Part shown: in pieces, positions 1-5,662 of the stretch
Layout: every line of letters starts with the position of its first letter
Position numbering within the stretch: position 1 is the stretch's first letter
Origin: Clostridiales bacterium
GTDB lineage: Bacteria > Bacillota > Clostridia > Christensenellales > Aristaeellaceae
Reading direction: 5' to 3'
DNA length: 13,119 nt
Assembly (NCBI GenBank): GCA_012522875.1
Contig: JAAYJP010000063.1
Coordinates: forward strand, 1 to 13,119
Notes under the pieces: generated by a model
The model's input: the letters and a program-made list of their open reading frames with translations, nothing else
The model's database searches: none
What the model was told of the DNA's origin: nothing
Translations under genes and position numbers: made by a program

Positions 1-51
1 CCATCTCAGAGCAGTCAGCCCACACCCCGGCGGCAGCAATATCCCTCTGGC

Positions 52-987
52 TTATTTCAGGAAGCCTGCCACAATTTTGGCCTCGGCCTCCTCATAGCTC
101 AGTCCCAGGGTACGCAGCTTCAAAATCTGCTCGCCCGCGATTTTGCCGATGGCAGCCTCGTGGATCAGGGCAGCGTCGGGGCTCAGCGCGTCCAGCTGGG
201 GAGCAGCGGTAACCACGGCCTCGTCCGCCAGGATGGCGTCGCAGGCGCTGTGGCCGTGGCAGCGGGCTTCGCCCACGATGCGGCTGATGAAGCTCTGCCG
301 GGAACTGCCCTTGGCAACCGACCGGCTTACCAGGTCGCAGCCAGAATCCTCCCCCTCCAGCACCACGCTGAAAAAGGTCCTGGCCTCCTCATGCCCGCCG
401 GTCAAAAGGCGCTCCCGCACGATGAGCTTGGCCCGGGCTTTCAGGTTGGCAGTGGTTTTCCGGTCAGAATAGGAAACGCCGCCAAGCTGGGAGGTCTCCA
501 TGGTGAGAAAGGCGTCCTCCTCCAGAAAGCACTCAGTGACCGGGTTGATGCGGCGCAGGCCCCCGCCCCCGCCGGTGCCGAGGTGCTTTTCCTCGTAAAG
601 CACCTCACTGCCGCTGGCCAGGTAGAAGCGGTGGATGCCGTCATGGCGGCTCTCCCCGCTGTCTGTGGTGTGCACGCCGCAGCCGGCCACGATGGTGACC
701 CTGGCGCCGGCGCCGATATAAAAATCGTTGTAGGCCACATCGTTCAGGTTGCTCTGGGTGACGACAGCCGGGATGAACACCTTCTCATCCCGGGTGCCCG
801 GCGCCACATGGATTTCAAGGCCGGGCTTTCCGCCGGGTTTTGATTCAATGCGGATATGCTCCGTGCTCCTGCGGCCGGCACACCCTGAATCCTGCCTGAT
901 GTTGTAGGCGCCTTCAAAACCGCCCTCATAGCCCGCCACGGCATGAAGCAGATCCTGGGCAACGGGATTGACTTCCTGGATTTTCAT
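52..987 (-). CDS. sufB: SufB/SufD-family Fe-S scaffold protein, short (SmsB-like) form
   Basis: Core scaffold of a SUF-type iron-sulfur assembly machine, expected to work in the cytoplasm with the SufC ATPase encoded just upstream. The protein is 311 residues, far shorter than E. coli SufB (about 495) or SufD (about 420), and consists almost entirely of the SufBD beta-helix core. The C-terminal family signature is visible: a conserved histidine in LIHEAAIGKI (His276), then GEQILKLRTLGLSYEEAEAKI, matching the SufC-binding end of SufB/SufD. Cysteines lie at 36, 103, 153, 217, 243 and 249. By eye, the position of E. coli SufB Cys405 is Ala257, next to Glu256. The ATG at 987 overlaps the sufC stop as ATGA and has a GGAGG site upstream; a longer reading from 1017 would run into sufC and is less likely. 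Short SufB paired only with SufC resembles the minimal SMS system of archaea and anaerobic bacteria. That assignment is inference; family membership is firm. Confidence 0.88.
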   Translation of the reverse strand: MKIQEVNPVAQDLLHAVAGYEGGFEGAYNIRQDSGCAGRRSTEHIRIESKPGGKPGLEIHVAPGTRDEKVFIPAVVTQSNLNDVAYNDFYIGAGARVTIVAGCGVHTTDSGESRHDGIHRFYLASGSEVLYEEKHLGTGGGGGLRRINPVTECFLEEDAFLTMETSQLGGVSYSDRKTTANLKARAKLIVRERLLTGGHEEARTFFSVVLEGEDSGCDLVSRSVAKGSSRQSFISRIVGEARCHGHSACDAILADEAVVTAAPQLDALSPDAALIHEAAIGKIAGEQILKLRTLGLSYEEAEAKIVAGFLK

Positions 988-1709
988 TGCGCCTTCTCCC
1001 TCCTGCCAACCGGGCAAAACCCAGCGATTTCCCCGGCCAGAAGGCCCGGCAGCACCGCTTCCCTGGGGCCCTGATCCCGCACCTGGCCCTCGGAGAGCAC
1101 CAGGATTTCATCAGCGATGTCAATGAGCCGCTGCTGGTGGGAGATGATGATCAGCGTCCGCTTCTCCCGTTTCAGCCTGTTGAACACATCCACCAGGCCC
1201 TTGAAGGACCACATGTCAATCCCGGCTTCCGGCTCGTCAAAGATGGATACCTGGGTGCCTCTGGCCAAAACCGAGGCAATCTCCACCCGTTTGATCTCCC
1301 CGCCCGACAGCCTGGCATCCACCTCCCGGTCCACATAGTCCACAGTGCAAAGGCCCACCTTGCCGGTGATATCGCACAGCGTGTCAAAATCCAGCGCCCG
1401 GCCGGCCGCGGTCTCAAGCAGGTCCTGCACTGTCAAGCCCTTGAACCGGACCGGGGTCTGGAAGCCAAAACTGATCCCAAGCCTGGCCCGCTGGGTAACG
1501 TCCAGGCTTGTGATCTCCTCCCCTTCCAGCCAGATGCGCCCGGCGGAGGGCTTCGCCAGCCCTGCGATGAGCTTTGCCAGGGTGGTCTTGCCCCCGCCGT
1601 TTGGCCCGGTCACTACGGTGAGCTTGCCCCCCGGGATGGTGAGGTTTAAATCCCTGATAATATCGCCGCCCTCCGGCAGCGTCCAGCTGACATTCTCCAG
1701 CCTGATCAA
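984..1709 (-). CDS. sufC: Fe-S cluster assembly ATPase SufC (SmsC-like)
   Basis: ABC-type soluble ATPase that powers Fe-S cluster assembly on the SufB-like scaffold. The 241-residue protein shows all ABC motifs: Walker A GPNGGGKTT (35-43), Q-loop near Gln84 in FGFQTPVRF, signature LSGGEIKR (134-141), Walker B with FDEPEAGID (157-165) and H-loop ISHQQ (His191). The DEPEAGIDMWSF stretch is typical of SufC from archaea and anaerobes rather than of the E. coli protein. No membrane segments are present, which argues against a transporter ATPase. The start is taken as TTG at 1709, because a GGGAGG site lies about 9 bases upstream and the protein then begins directly with the usual first strand (IRLENVSW). 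An ATG at 1811 would read through the likely promoter and add 34 unrelated residues. The last four bases overlap the sufB start (ATGA), so translation is probably coupled. Confidence 0.92.
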   Translation of the reverse strand: MIRLENVSWTLPEGGDIIRDLNLTIPGGKLTVVTGPNGGGKTTLAKLIAGLAKPSAGRIWLEGEEITSLDVTQRARLGISFGFQTPVRFKGLTVQDLLETAAGRALDFDTLCDITGKVGLCTVDYVDREVDARLSGGEIKRVEIASVLARGTQVSIFDEPEAGIDMWSFKGLVDVFNRLKREKRTLIIISHQQRLIDIADEILVLSEGQVRDQGPREAVLPGLLAGEIAGFCPVGRREKAQ

Positions 1710-1747
1710 TCGCCTGTTCCTCCCTTTGATGTGTAATCGGCAAAGGG

Positions 1748-1776
1748 ATTGTACCCCAGGCAGCCGCGTCTGTATA
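1748..1776 (-). promoter_or_regulatory. Predicted sigma-A promoter of sufC-sufB
   Basis: On the minus strand, TATACA (1771-1776, four of six matches to the -35 consensus) is followed after 17 bases by TACAAT (1748-1753, five of six). Transcription would start near 1741, about 25 bases before the ribosome binding site of sufC at roughly 1716-1722. This supports the TTG start of sufC, since the upstream ATG would precede the transcript start. Confidence 0.6.
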
Positions 1777-1791
1777 TCTCTGTTGCCTGGG
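1755..1791. repeat. Inverted repeat over the sufC promoter (possible operator)
   Basis: CCCAGGCA (1755-1762) and TGCCTGGG (1784-1791) form a perfect 8-bp inverted repeat with a 21-bp spacer. The similarity extends to 10 of 12 bases when flanks are included. One arm lies between the -10 and -35 boxes of the sufC promoter and the other just upstream of the -35 box. Being upstream of the predicted transcript start, it would act as DNA rather than as an RNA hairpin. The binding protein is unknown. Confidence 0.5.
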
Positions 1792-1865
1792 TTCATCCTT
1801 TGGCGCGTCAATTTCCGTTTAGCCTTTTGGTTTTTGGGGATTATGAAGACGGGCCGGCATCAATA

Positions 1866-1874
1866 TGCTATAAT
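1866..1874 (+). promoter_or_regulatory. Extended -10 promoter of the ABC exporter operon
   Basis: TGCTATAAT (1866-1874) is a perfect extended -10 element, 28 bases before the ATG at 1902. No good -35 box is seen at the usual distance (the hexamer near 1845-1850 is GAAGAC), which is common for extended -10 promoters. It is divergent from the sufC promoter. Confidence 0.6.
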
Positions 1875-1901
1875 CCATCTGTTTTGGAAAGAGGTGAGGA
1901 T

Positions 1902-2804
1902 ATGCAGCTCGTCATCAATCACATCACGAAAAGCTTTGGGGAGACGGAGGTGCTCCACGGCGTCTCCTTCACGGTTGAATCCGGCCGGGCCATGGGTTTT
2001 CTGGGGCGCAACGGCGCCGGCAAATCCACCACCATCCGCTGCCTGATGGACGTGTTCCGCCCCGACAGCGGCAATTTCCTGCTGGACGGCAGGCCCTTCA
2101 TGCCCCGGAGCCTGAAAATCGGCTACCTGCCGGAGGAGCGGGGCATGTACCAGAAAAATGAGGTGCTGGCCCAGCTCGTTTACTTCGCCATGCTCAGGGG
2201 CGCCTCCAGGGGGGATGCCACCGCATCCGCAAGCCGCTGGATAGATTTTTTCGGCCTGGGAGATTACAAGAGAAAAAAGCTGGAAACCCTCTCCAAGGGC
2301 AACCAGCAGAAGATCCAGATCGCCCAGTCCTTTCTGAATGAGCCGGACATCCTGATCCTGGACGAGCCTTTCTCAGGCCTGGACCCGGTGAACGCGCAGA
2401 TTTTCCAGAACGCCATCCGCGGGTTTGTCAAAGAGGGCAGGCTGGTGATTTTCTCCTCCCACCAGATGAGCTATGTGGAGGAAGTGTGCGATGATGTGAC
2501 GCTGATTCACAAAGGGGACATCCTTTTGTCCGGCAACCTGGACCAGATCAAACTGGAAGAGGGGCGGGACAAACTGTTCCTCTCTGTCCTTTCAGGGGAC
2601 GCAGCCTGGGAGAAAGCGCTGGCCGGCGCCTTCCCGGCCCTTGAGATCACCCCCGGGGATGACGGCCTGATTCTTGGCACCAGGGGCCGGGTCAGCCAGG
2701 GAGACCTCCTGGGCTGGCTGAAGGAGAAGCACCTCCCCCTCAGGCGATTTGGCCTGTATGAGCCCAGCCTGAACGACATCTTCATCAAAAAGGCAGGTGA
2801 CTGA
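1902..2804 (+). CDS. ABC exporter ATP-binding protein, NatA/YhaQ-like
   Basis: Nucleotide-binding subunit of an ABC-2 type exporter, working at the inner face of the membrane with the permease encoded next. The 300-residue protein has Walker A GRNGAGKST (35-43), Q-loop region PEERGMYQ (77-84), signature LSKGNQQK (130-137), Walker B ILILDEPFSGLDP (150-162) and H-loop SSHQ (His187). The LSKGNQQK signature and the extra C-terminal domain of about 80 residues (DUF4162-like, ending EPSLNDIFIKK) are typical of NatA/YhaQ proteins. The ATG at 1902 is chosen because AGGTGAGGA sits just upstream and the reading frame above it crosses the promoter. Only two bases separate it from the permease, so the two are surely co-transcribed. 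Known relatives export sodium ions or unknown compounds; the substrate here cannot be read from the sequence. Confidence 0.9.
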   Translation: MQLVINHITKSFGETEVLHGVSFTVESGRAMGFLGRNGAGKSTTIRCLMDVFRPDSGNFLLDGRPFMPRSLKIGYLPEERGMYQKNEVLAQLVYFAMLRGASRGDATASASRWIDFFGLGDYKRKKLETLSKGNQQKIQIAQSFLNEPDILILDEPFSGLDPVNAQIFQNAIRGFVKEGRLVIFSSHQMSYVEEVCDDVTLIHKGDILLSGNLDQIKLEEGRDKLFLSVLSGDAAWEKALAGAFPALEITPGDDGLILGTRGRVSQGDLLGWLKEKHLPLRRFGLYEPSLNDIFIKKAGD

Positions 2805-2806
2805 CC

Positions 2807-4033
2807 ATGCGTGATTTCCTGACCGTTTTCAGGTATGAGCTCAAAACGCAGCTGACTAAGAAGACCGCCATCATCACCACGGTAATCCTGATGATCGTGG
2901 TGCTGGCGGCCTCCAGCCTGCCCCGCATCATCAGCCTCTTTGAAACAGCCGCGCCTGCGGACTCCCCCAGCGCCGCCATTTCCGATGCGGGCTATGTGCT
3001 GCCCGGAGGTGAGCCAGACGCCCTCCTGGCCCCCGCCCTGGGGGATGACCCGGCAAGCTTTTTCGCCGGCCGGGAGGCCCTGATCCAGGCATTGGTGGAC
3101 AAGGAGATCCAGGTGGGCTTTGTTATCAAGGATAACCTGGACTATGAGGCCATCTACCTGGACCGCTCCATGGAGGACAGCCGGGACAGCCAGATGGGGA
3201 GCTTGCTCAGCCAGCTTAAAAAGCAGCAGCTGATCGCACACCTGGGAATCACCCCGGTTGACCTGGCGGCCATTGAGGCCGCCCAGGCCCAGGGGGTGAC
3301 CACAGTGCTTGGCCGCAACAGCATGAACAACTACGCCATCAGTTTTGTCCTGATGCTTTTGGTGTACATGATGGTGCTGCTCTACGGCAACTCCGTTTCC
3401 ACCATCATCGCCCGGGAGAAGGACAGCCGCACCATGGAAATCCTCATCACCTCCACCCGGCCCTCAAGCCTCATCCTGGGAAAGGTGGCGGCTGCGGGCC
3501 TGGCGGCCGTCATCCAGTTTGGCGCCGTCATCCTGGCGGCGGTGGCGGGCTACCAGTTCAACAAGCCTCTCTATCCTGAGATAATCACCGCCATGCTCTC
3601 AGGCACCCTCACCACGGGCTATGTCTTAAGCTATGCCTTCTTTTCCTTCATCGGCTTCATCCTCTACCTCTTCCTCTTCGCGGCCCTTGGCTCCACCGTC
3701 TCCAAGATGGAGGACCTGGGCAGCGCCACCGCCCTGGTGCAGTTCCTGTTCATCTTCGGCTACCTCATCGCCACCTTCGCCGCCAACATGCCCGGCAGCG
3801 CCGTTGCGGTCATCGGCAGCATCGTGCCCTTCACCTCCATCATGGTGATGCCGCTCAGGAGCGCCGTCATGACTGTGCCCTGGGGCGAACTCCTCCTGGC
3901 GGGGGCGCTGATGCTGCTGTTTGTGGCGTTCTTCGCCTTCCTGAGCATCAAAATCTACCGCTGGGGCAGCCTCAACTACGGCAACAAGACCAGGCTCAGC
4001 CGGATTGTGAAGGAGGCCCTCCGGGGCCATTGA
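2807..4033 (+). CDS. ABC-2 type exporter permease, NatB/YhaP-like
   Basis: Membrane subunit of the exporter whose ATPase is encoded two bases upstream. The 408-residue layout matches the NatB/YhaP family. A cytoplasmic N-terminus is followed by one membrane segment (about residues 19-44), then a large extracytoplasmic loop of some 130 residues. Five or so membrane segments follow from about residue 175 to 385. The motif REKDSRTMEILITSTRPSSLILGK, between membrane segments 2 and 3, is the cytoplasmic coupling region characteristic of this family. The last membrane segment is about 360-385, and the tail is basic (ending VKEALRGH). The substrate is unknown; sodium, as for B. subtilis NatAB, is only one possibility. 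No terminator follows, so some read-through into the NusG-like gene 66 bases downstream is possible. Confidence 0.88.
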   Translation: MRDFLTVFRYELKTQLTKKTAIITTVILMIVVLAASSLPRIISLFETAAPADSPSAAISDAGYVLPGGEPDALLAPALGDDPASFFAGREALIQALVDKEIQVGFVIKDNLDYEAIYLDRSMEDSRDSQMGSLLSQLKKQQLIAHLGITPVDLAAIEAAQAQGVTTVLGRNSMNNYAISFVLMLLVYMMVLLYGNSVSTIIAREKDSRTMEILITSTRPSSLILGKVAAAGLAAVIQFGAVILAAVAGYQFNKPLYPEIITAMLSGTLTTGYVLSYAFFSFIGFILYLFLFAALGSTVSKMEDLGSATALVQFLFIFGYLIATFAANMPGSAVAVIGSIVPFTSIMVMPLRSAVMTVPWGELLLAGALMLLFVAFFAFLSIKIYRWGSLNYGNKTRLSRIVKEALRGH

Positions 4034-4049
4034 GGAGCCGTCCCTTCCC

Positions 4050-4078
4050 TTGCCCCGCGCCTGATCATCCGCTATAAT
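4050..4078 (+). promoter_or_regulatory. Predicted promoter of the NusG domain II protein
   Basis: TTGCCC (4050-4055, four of six) and a perfect TATAAT (4073-4078) are 17 bases apart. Transcription would begin near 4085, giving a leader of only about 15-25 bases. Confidence 0.65.
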
Positions 4079-4099
4079 GGCGGGACTTGTTGCGGAGGT

Positions 4100-4666
4100 A
4101 TGTCGCTGTTGAAGAAGAAGGACCTGAAAATCATTATCCCCATCGCGGTGCTGGCCCTCATCCTGCTGATCCTCTCCCAGGCACTGCCCAGGGAAAACAA
4201 GCAAGCCAACGCGGGCGCCCTGATGACCGCCGCCATTGAGACCCGCGAACCTGGCCCAGGCCCGGCCCCCACAGCGGGGGACCCCCTCCCGGAAACTTCG
4301 CCCGGAGCCTCCCCCATTCCCACCCTGGTGCCGGCCAGGGCTTACCTGAAGGTACAGATCGGCAGCTTCGTGTTTGAGCCGCTGGCGCTGACGGAAAACC
4401 GGGACCTTGACCTCACCCAGCCGGACGGGAAAAAGAATGTGGTGCGGATAACACCTGATTCCATCATCATGCATTCCGCCAATTGCGACAACGAGGACTG
4501 CGTGCACCAGGGCATGGTAAGCCTCGGGAACAGGGACAAGCGGGTGCTGCAGAACATGATCGTCTGCCTGCCCAACCAGGTGGTGCTCCAGCTTCTGGAC
4601 CCCCAGGAAGCGCTCATCGACTGGGAAACCGCCCACGGCCCCTTGCCGGAGGCACCCCGGCCCTGA
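4100..4666 (+). CDS. Membrane-anchored NusG domain II protein
   Basis: The 188-residue protein has a short basic N-terminus and one membrane segment (about residues 10-28), then a Pro/Gly-rich linker (about 50-78), then a globular domain matching the NusG domain II family (DUF1312). The family pattern is visible: KVQIGSFVF, NVVRITPDSIIM, two cysteines in NCDNEDCVHQG (129 and 134) and a third in IVCLPNQVVLQLL (156). The domain should face outward. These proteins are widespread in Firmicutes, but their role is not established, and they lack the NusG domain that binds RNA polymerase. The start is uncertain. The GGAGG site at 4094-4098 lies only one base before the ATG at 4100, while the in-frame TTG at 4109 is at normal spacing and would give a 185-residue protein beginning MKKKDLK. 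The gene has its own promoter and stands between an ABC exporter and rpmE. Confidence 0.85.
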   Translation: MSLLKKKDLKIIIPIAVLALILLILSQALPRENKQANAGALMTAAIETREPGPGPAPTAGDPLPETSPGASPIPTLVPARAYLKVQIGSFVFEPLALTENRDLDLTQPDGKKNVVRITPDSIIMHSANCDNEDCVHQGMVSLGNRDKRVLQNMIVCLPNQVVLQLLDPQEALIDWETAHGPLPEAPRP

Positions 4667-4683
4667 TGGCCCCAAAATCGCCC

Positions 4684-4712
4684 TTGCATTACTGCGCGGG
4701 CGGTGTTAGAAT
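4684..4712 (+). promoter_or_regulatory. Predicted promoter of rpmE
   Basis: TTGCAT (4684-4689, weak) and TAGAAT (4707-4712, five of six) are 17 bases apart. TG precedes the -10 box by one base (TGTTAGAAT), making an extended -10. Transcription would begin near 4719. Confidence 0.5.
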
Positions 4713-4724
4713 ACTTTTCGCGGC

Positions 4725-4743
4725 TCATGGTTGCGCGCCATGA
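4725..4743 (+). other. Hairpin at the 5' end of the rpmE leader
   Basis: TCATGG (4725-4730) and CCATGA (4738-4743) form a perfect 6-bp stem with a 7-base loop, within a few bases of the predicted transcript start and 36 bases before the rpmE ATG. It could stabilise the message or take part in control of L31 synthesis, but no function is shown. Confidence 0.35.
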
Positions 4744-4778
4744 ATCCGGCAGTAAGGCGCAAAAGAGGTGAAAAAACC

Positions 4779-4988
4779 ATGAAACAGAACATCCATCCCA
4801 AGTACGAAACAGCCACGGTGCGCTGCGTTTGCGGCGAGACCTTTGAAACCGGCAGCGTGAAAAAGGATATGCGCGTGGACATCTGCTCCAAGTGCCACCC
4901 CTTCTATACCGGCAAGCAGAAGCTGGTGGATACGGGCGGGCGTGTGGAGCGCTTCAAGAAGCGCCTGGAAGCCCAGAAGCAGGACTGA
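4779..4988 (+). CDS. rpmE: 50S ribosomal protein L31, zinc-binding form
   Basis: Small protein of the large ribosomal subunit, located at the bridge between the subunits. The 69-residue length and the sequence from MKQNIHPKYETATVRC through FYTGKQKLVDTGGRVERF are diagnostic for L31. The cysteines in the CVCG and CSKC motifs identify the zinc-ribbon (C+) type, as opposed to the zinc-free paralogue used in zinc limitation. The ATG at 4779 is preceded by AGAGGTGA at good spacing and gives the normal N-terminus; an in-frame ATG at 4731 would add 16 unrelated residues inside the leader hairpin. The gene appears to be transcribed alone, from an extended -10 promoter to a terminator directly after it. 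In Clostridia rpmE often lies next to yqhQ, prmC and prfA, as here, although a minus-strand gene intervenes. Confidence 0.96.
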   Translation: MKQNIHPKYETATVRCVCGETFETGSVKKDMRVDICSKCHPFYTGKQKLVDTGGRVERFKKRLEAQKQD

Positions 4989-5002
4989 TCCGGTTTTTTG
5001 GT

Positions 5003-5036
5003 AAAGCCGCTCCATGGTGGGCGGTTTTTTATTTTT
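5003..5036 (+). terminator. Rho-independent terminator of rpmE
   Basis: AAAGCCGC (5003-5010) pairs with GCGGTTTT (5021-5028) in an 8-bp stem with one G-U pair and a 10-base loop, followed by a T-rich run to 5036. It lies 15 bases after the rpmE stop. Its T-run overlaps the stop codon of the converging minus-strand gene. Confidence 0.8.
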
Positions 5037-5529
5037 CCAGGGTATGCTCCGCCAGGATGGTGAAGCCGCCGTCTTCCTCCTCCCGGGAGAGCATCAGGGC
5101 CACCACCCGGGCTTCCCCCGGCAAAAAAGCGCCCCGGGCCTGGTCCAGCCTGTCCTGGCTGATCCCATCCTGGTCATAGGCCAGGGTGATGTGGGGGCGG
5201 TAGTTGCCTTCCTTGAGGCTCGTAAAGACATCCGCGTACGCGTCATGCTGTTCGTGAAAGAGGCGGTGATAGCGCTCCAGTTCCGGGGCTTCCGGCAGGC
5301 ATACCAGGATCTCCGGGGCCAGCAGGGTGATTTCCGCCAGCCGCACCGTAAAGGCAGAAAAGCGGGGCGCCAGCTCCTTTAGGTAGCGGGCCAGGGGCTC
5401 CTCCTCCCAAAGGTAGTTCCCCAGGGTGATATGGGGGTGGATGGGCGGGGCAGCAAGGGCGCCTGGCAGGGCGGCTAGCCGGCTTTCCGCCTTCCTGTCA
5501 AAGGTCCAGATGACCGACAGCCTGCGCAT
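5029..5529 (-). CDS. 2H phosphoesterase (LigT / 2'-5' RNA ligase-like)
   Basis: The 166-residue protein carries the two HxT motifs that define the 2H phosphoesterase superfamily: PHITLG (His33, Thr35) and PHITLA (His113, Thr115). They are about 80 residues apart, as expected for the two halves of the bilobed fold. Members hydrolyse or form 2',5' or cyclic phosphodiester bonds in RNA or nucleotides; the exact substrate cannot be assigned. There is no signal peptide or membrane segment, so it is cytoplasmic. The ATG at 5529 has AGGAGG five bases upstream. The gene lies on the strand opposite its neighbours, converging on rpmE and divergent from yqhQ, so it is expressed separately. The nearest recognised groups are the bacterial 2'-5' RNA ligase (LigT/ThpR) and YjcG-like proteins. 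Confidence 0.88.
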   Translation of the reverse strand: MRRLSVIWTFDRKAESRLAALPGALAAPPIHPHITLGNYLWEEEPLARYLKELAPRFSAFTVRLAEITLLAPEILVCLPEAPELERYHRLFHEQHDAYADVFTSLKEGNYRPHITLAYDQDGISQDRLDQARGAFLPGEARVVALMLSREEEDGGFTILAEHTLEK

Positions 5530-5558
5530 GCGTTCCTCCTGCTGTAAACTTTCCCTGT

Positions 5559-5564
5559 ATTATA
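5559..5564 (-). promoter_or_regulatory. -10 box of the 2H phosphoesterase gene
   Basis: The minus strand reads a perfect TATAAT, 29 bases before the ATG. The hexamer 17 bases upstream (TGGCGC) matches the -35 consensus only weakly, so strength is uncertain. Confidence 0.5.
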
Positions 5565-5596
5565 GCCATGAAAATCCCAAAGCGCCACTTTTTCCC

Positions 5597-5624
5597 TTGT
5601 AGCCATCGCCTCATGGTGTATAAT
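5597..5624 (+). promoter_or_regulatory. Predicted promoter of the yqhQ-prmC-prfA operon
   Basis: TTGTAG (5597-5602, three of six) and a perfect TATAAT (5619-5624) are 16 bases apart. Transcription would begin near 5631. A direct repeat ATGGTGT occurs at 5613-5619 and 5631-5637, 18 bases apart, on either side of the -10 box. Confidence 0.55.
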
Positions 5625-5662
5625 ACGATTATGGTGTTATGTGCCATGAGGAGGATATTGTA

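Noticed and set aside
1..51. On the minus strand, after the sufB-like stop, GAGGG is followed by an in-frame TTG that stays open to the window edge, as if a third operon gene began.
   Set aside because: Only about 13 codons are visible, the site is weak and the residues match nothing recognisable. The region shows no terminator either, so nothing firm can be said.
2507..3241. A 244-codon open frame on the minus strand.
   Set aside because: It lies antisense to the ABC ATPase and permease genes, both with diagnostic motifs, and has no recognisable domain.
3626..4675. A 349-codon open frame on the minus strand.
   Set aside because: It crosses the end of the permease gene, a promoter and the NusG-like gene, and has His/Gly/Gln-rich low-complexity composition typical of the antisense of GC-rich genes. 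The plus-strand genes have clear family matches.
4727..4771. A 14-codon open frame in the rpmE leader, ending in TGA at the ribosome binding site.
   Set aside because: It has no ribosome binding site and no regulatory codon runs; it overlaps the leader hairpin and is probably chance.
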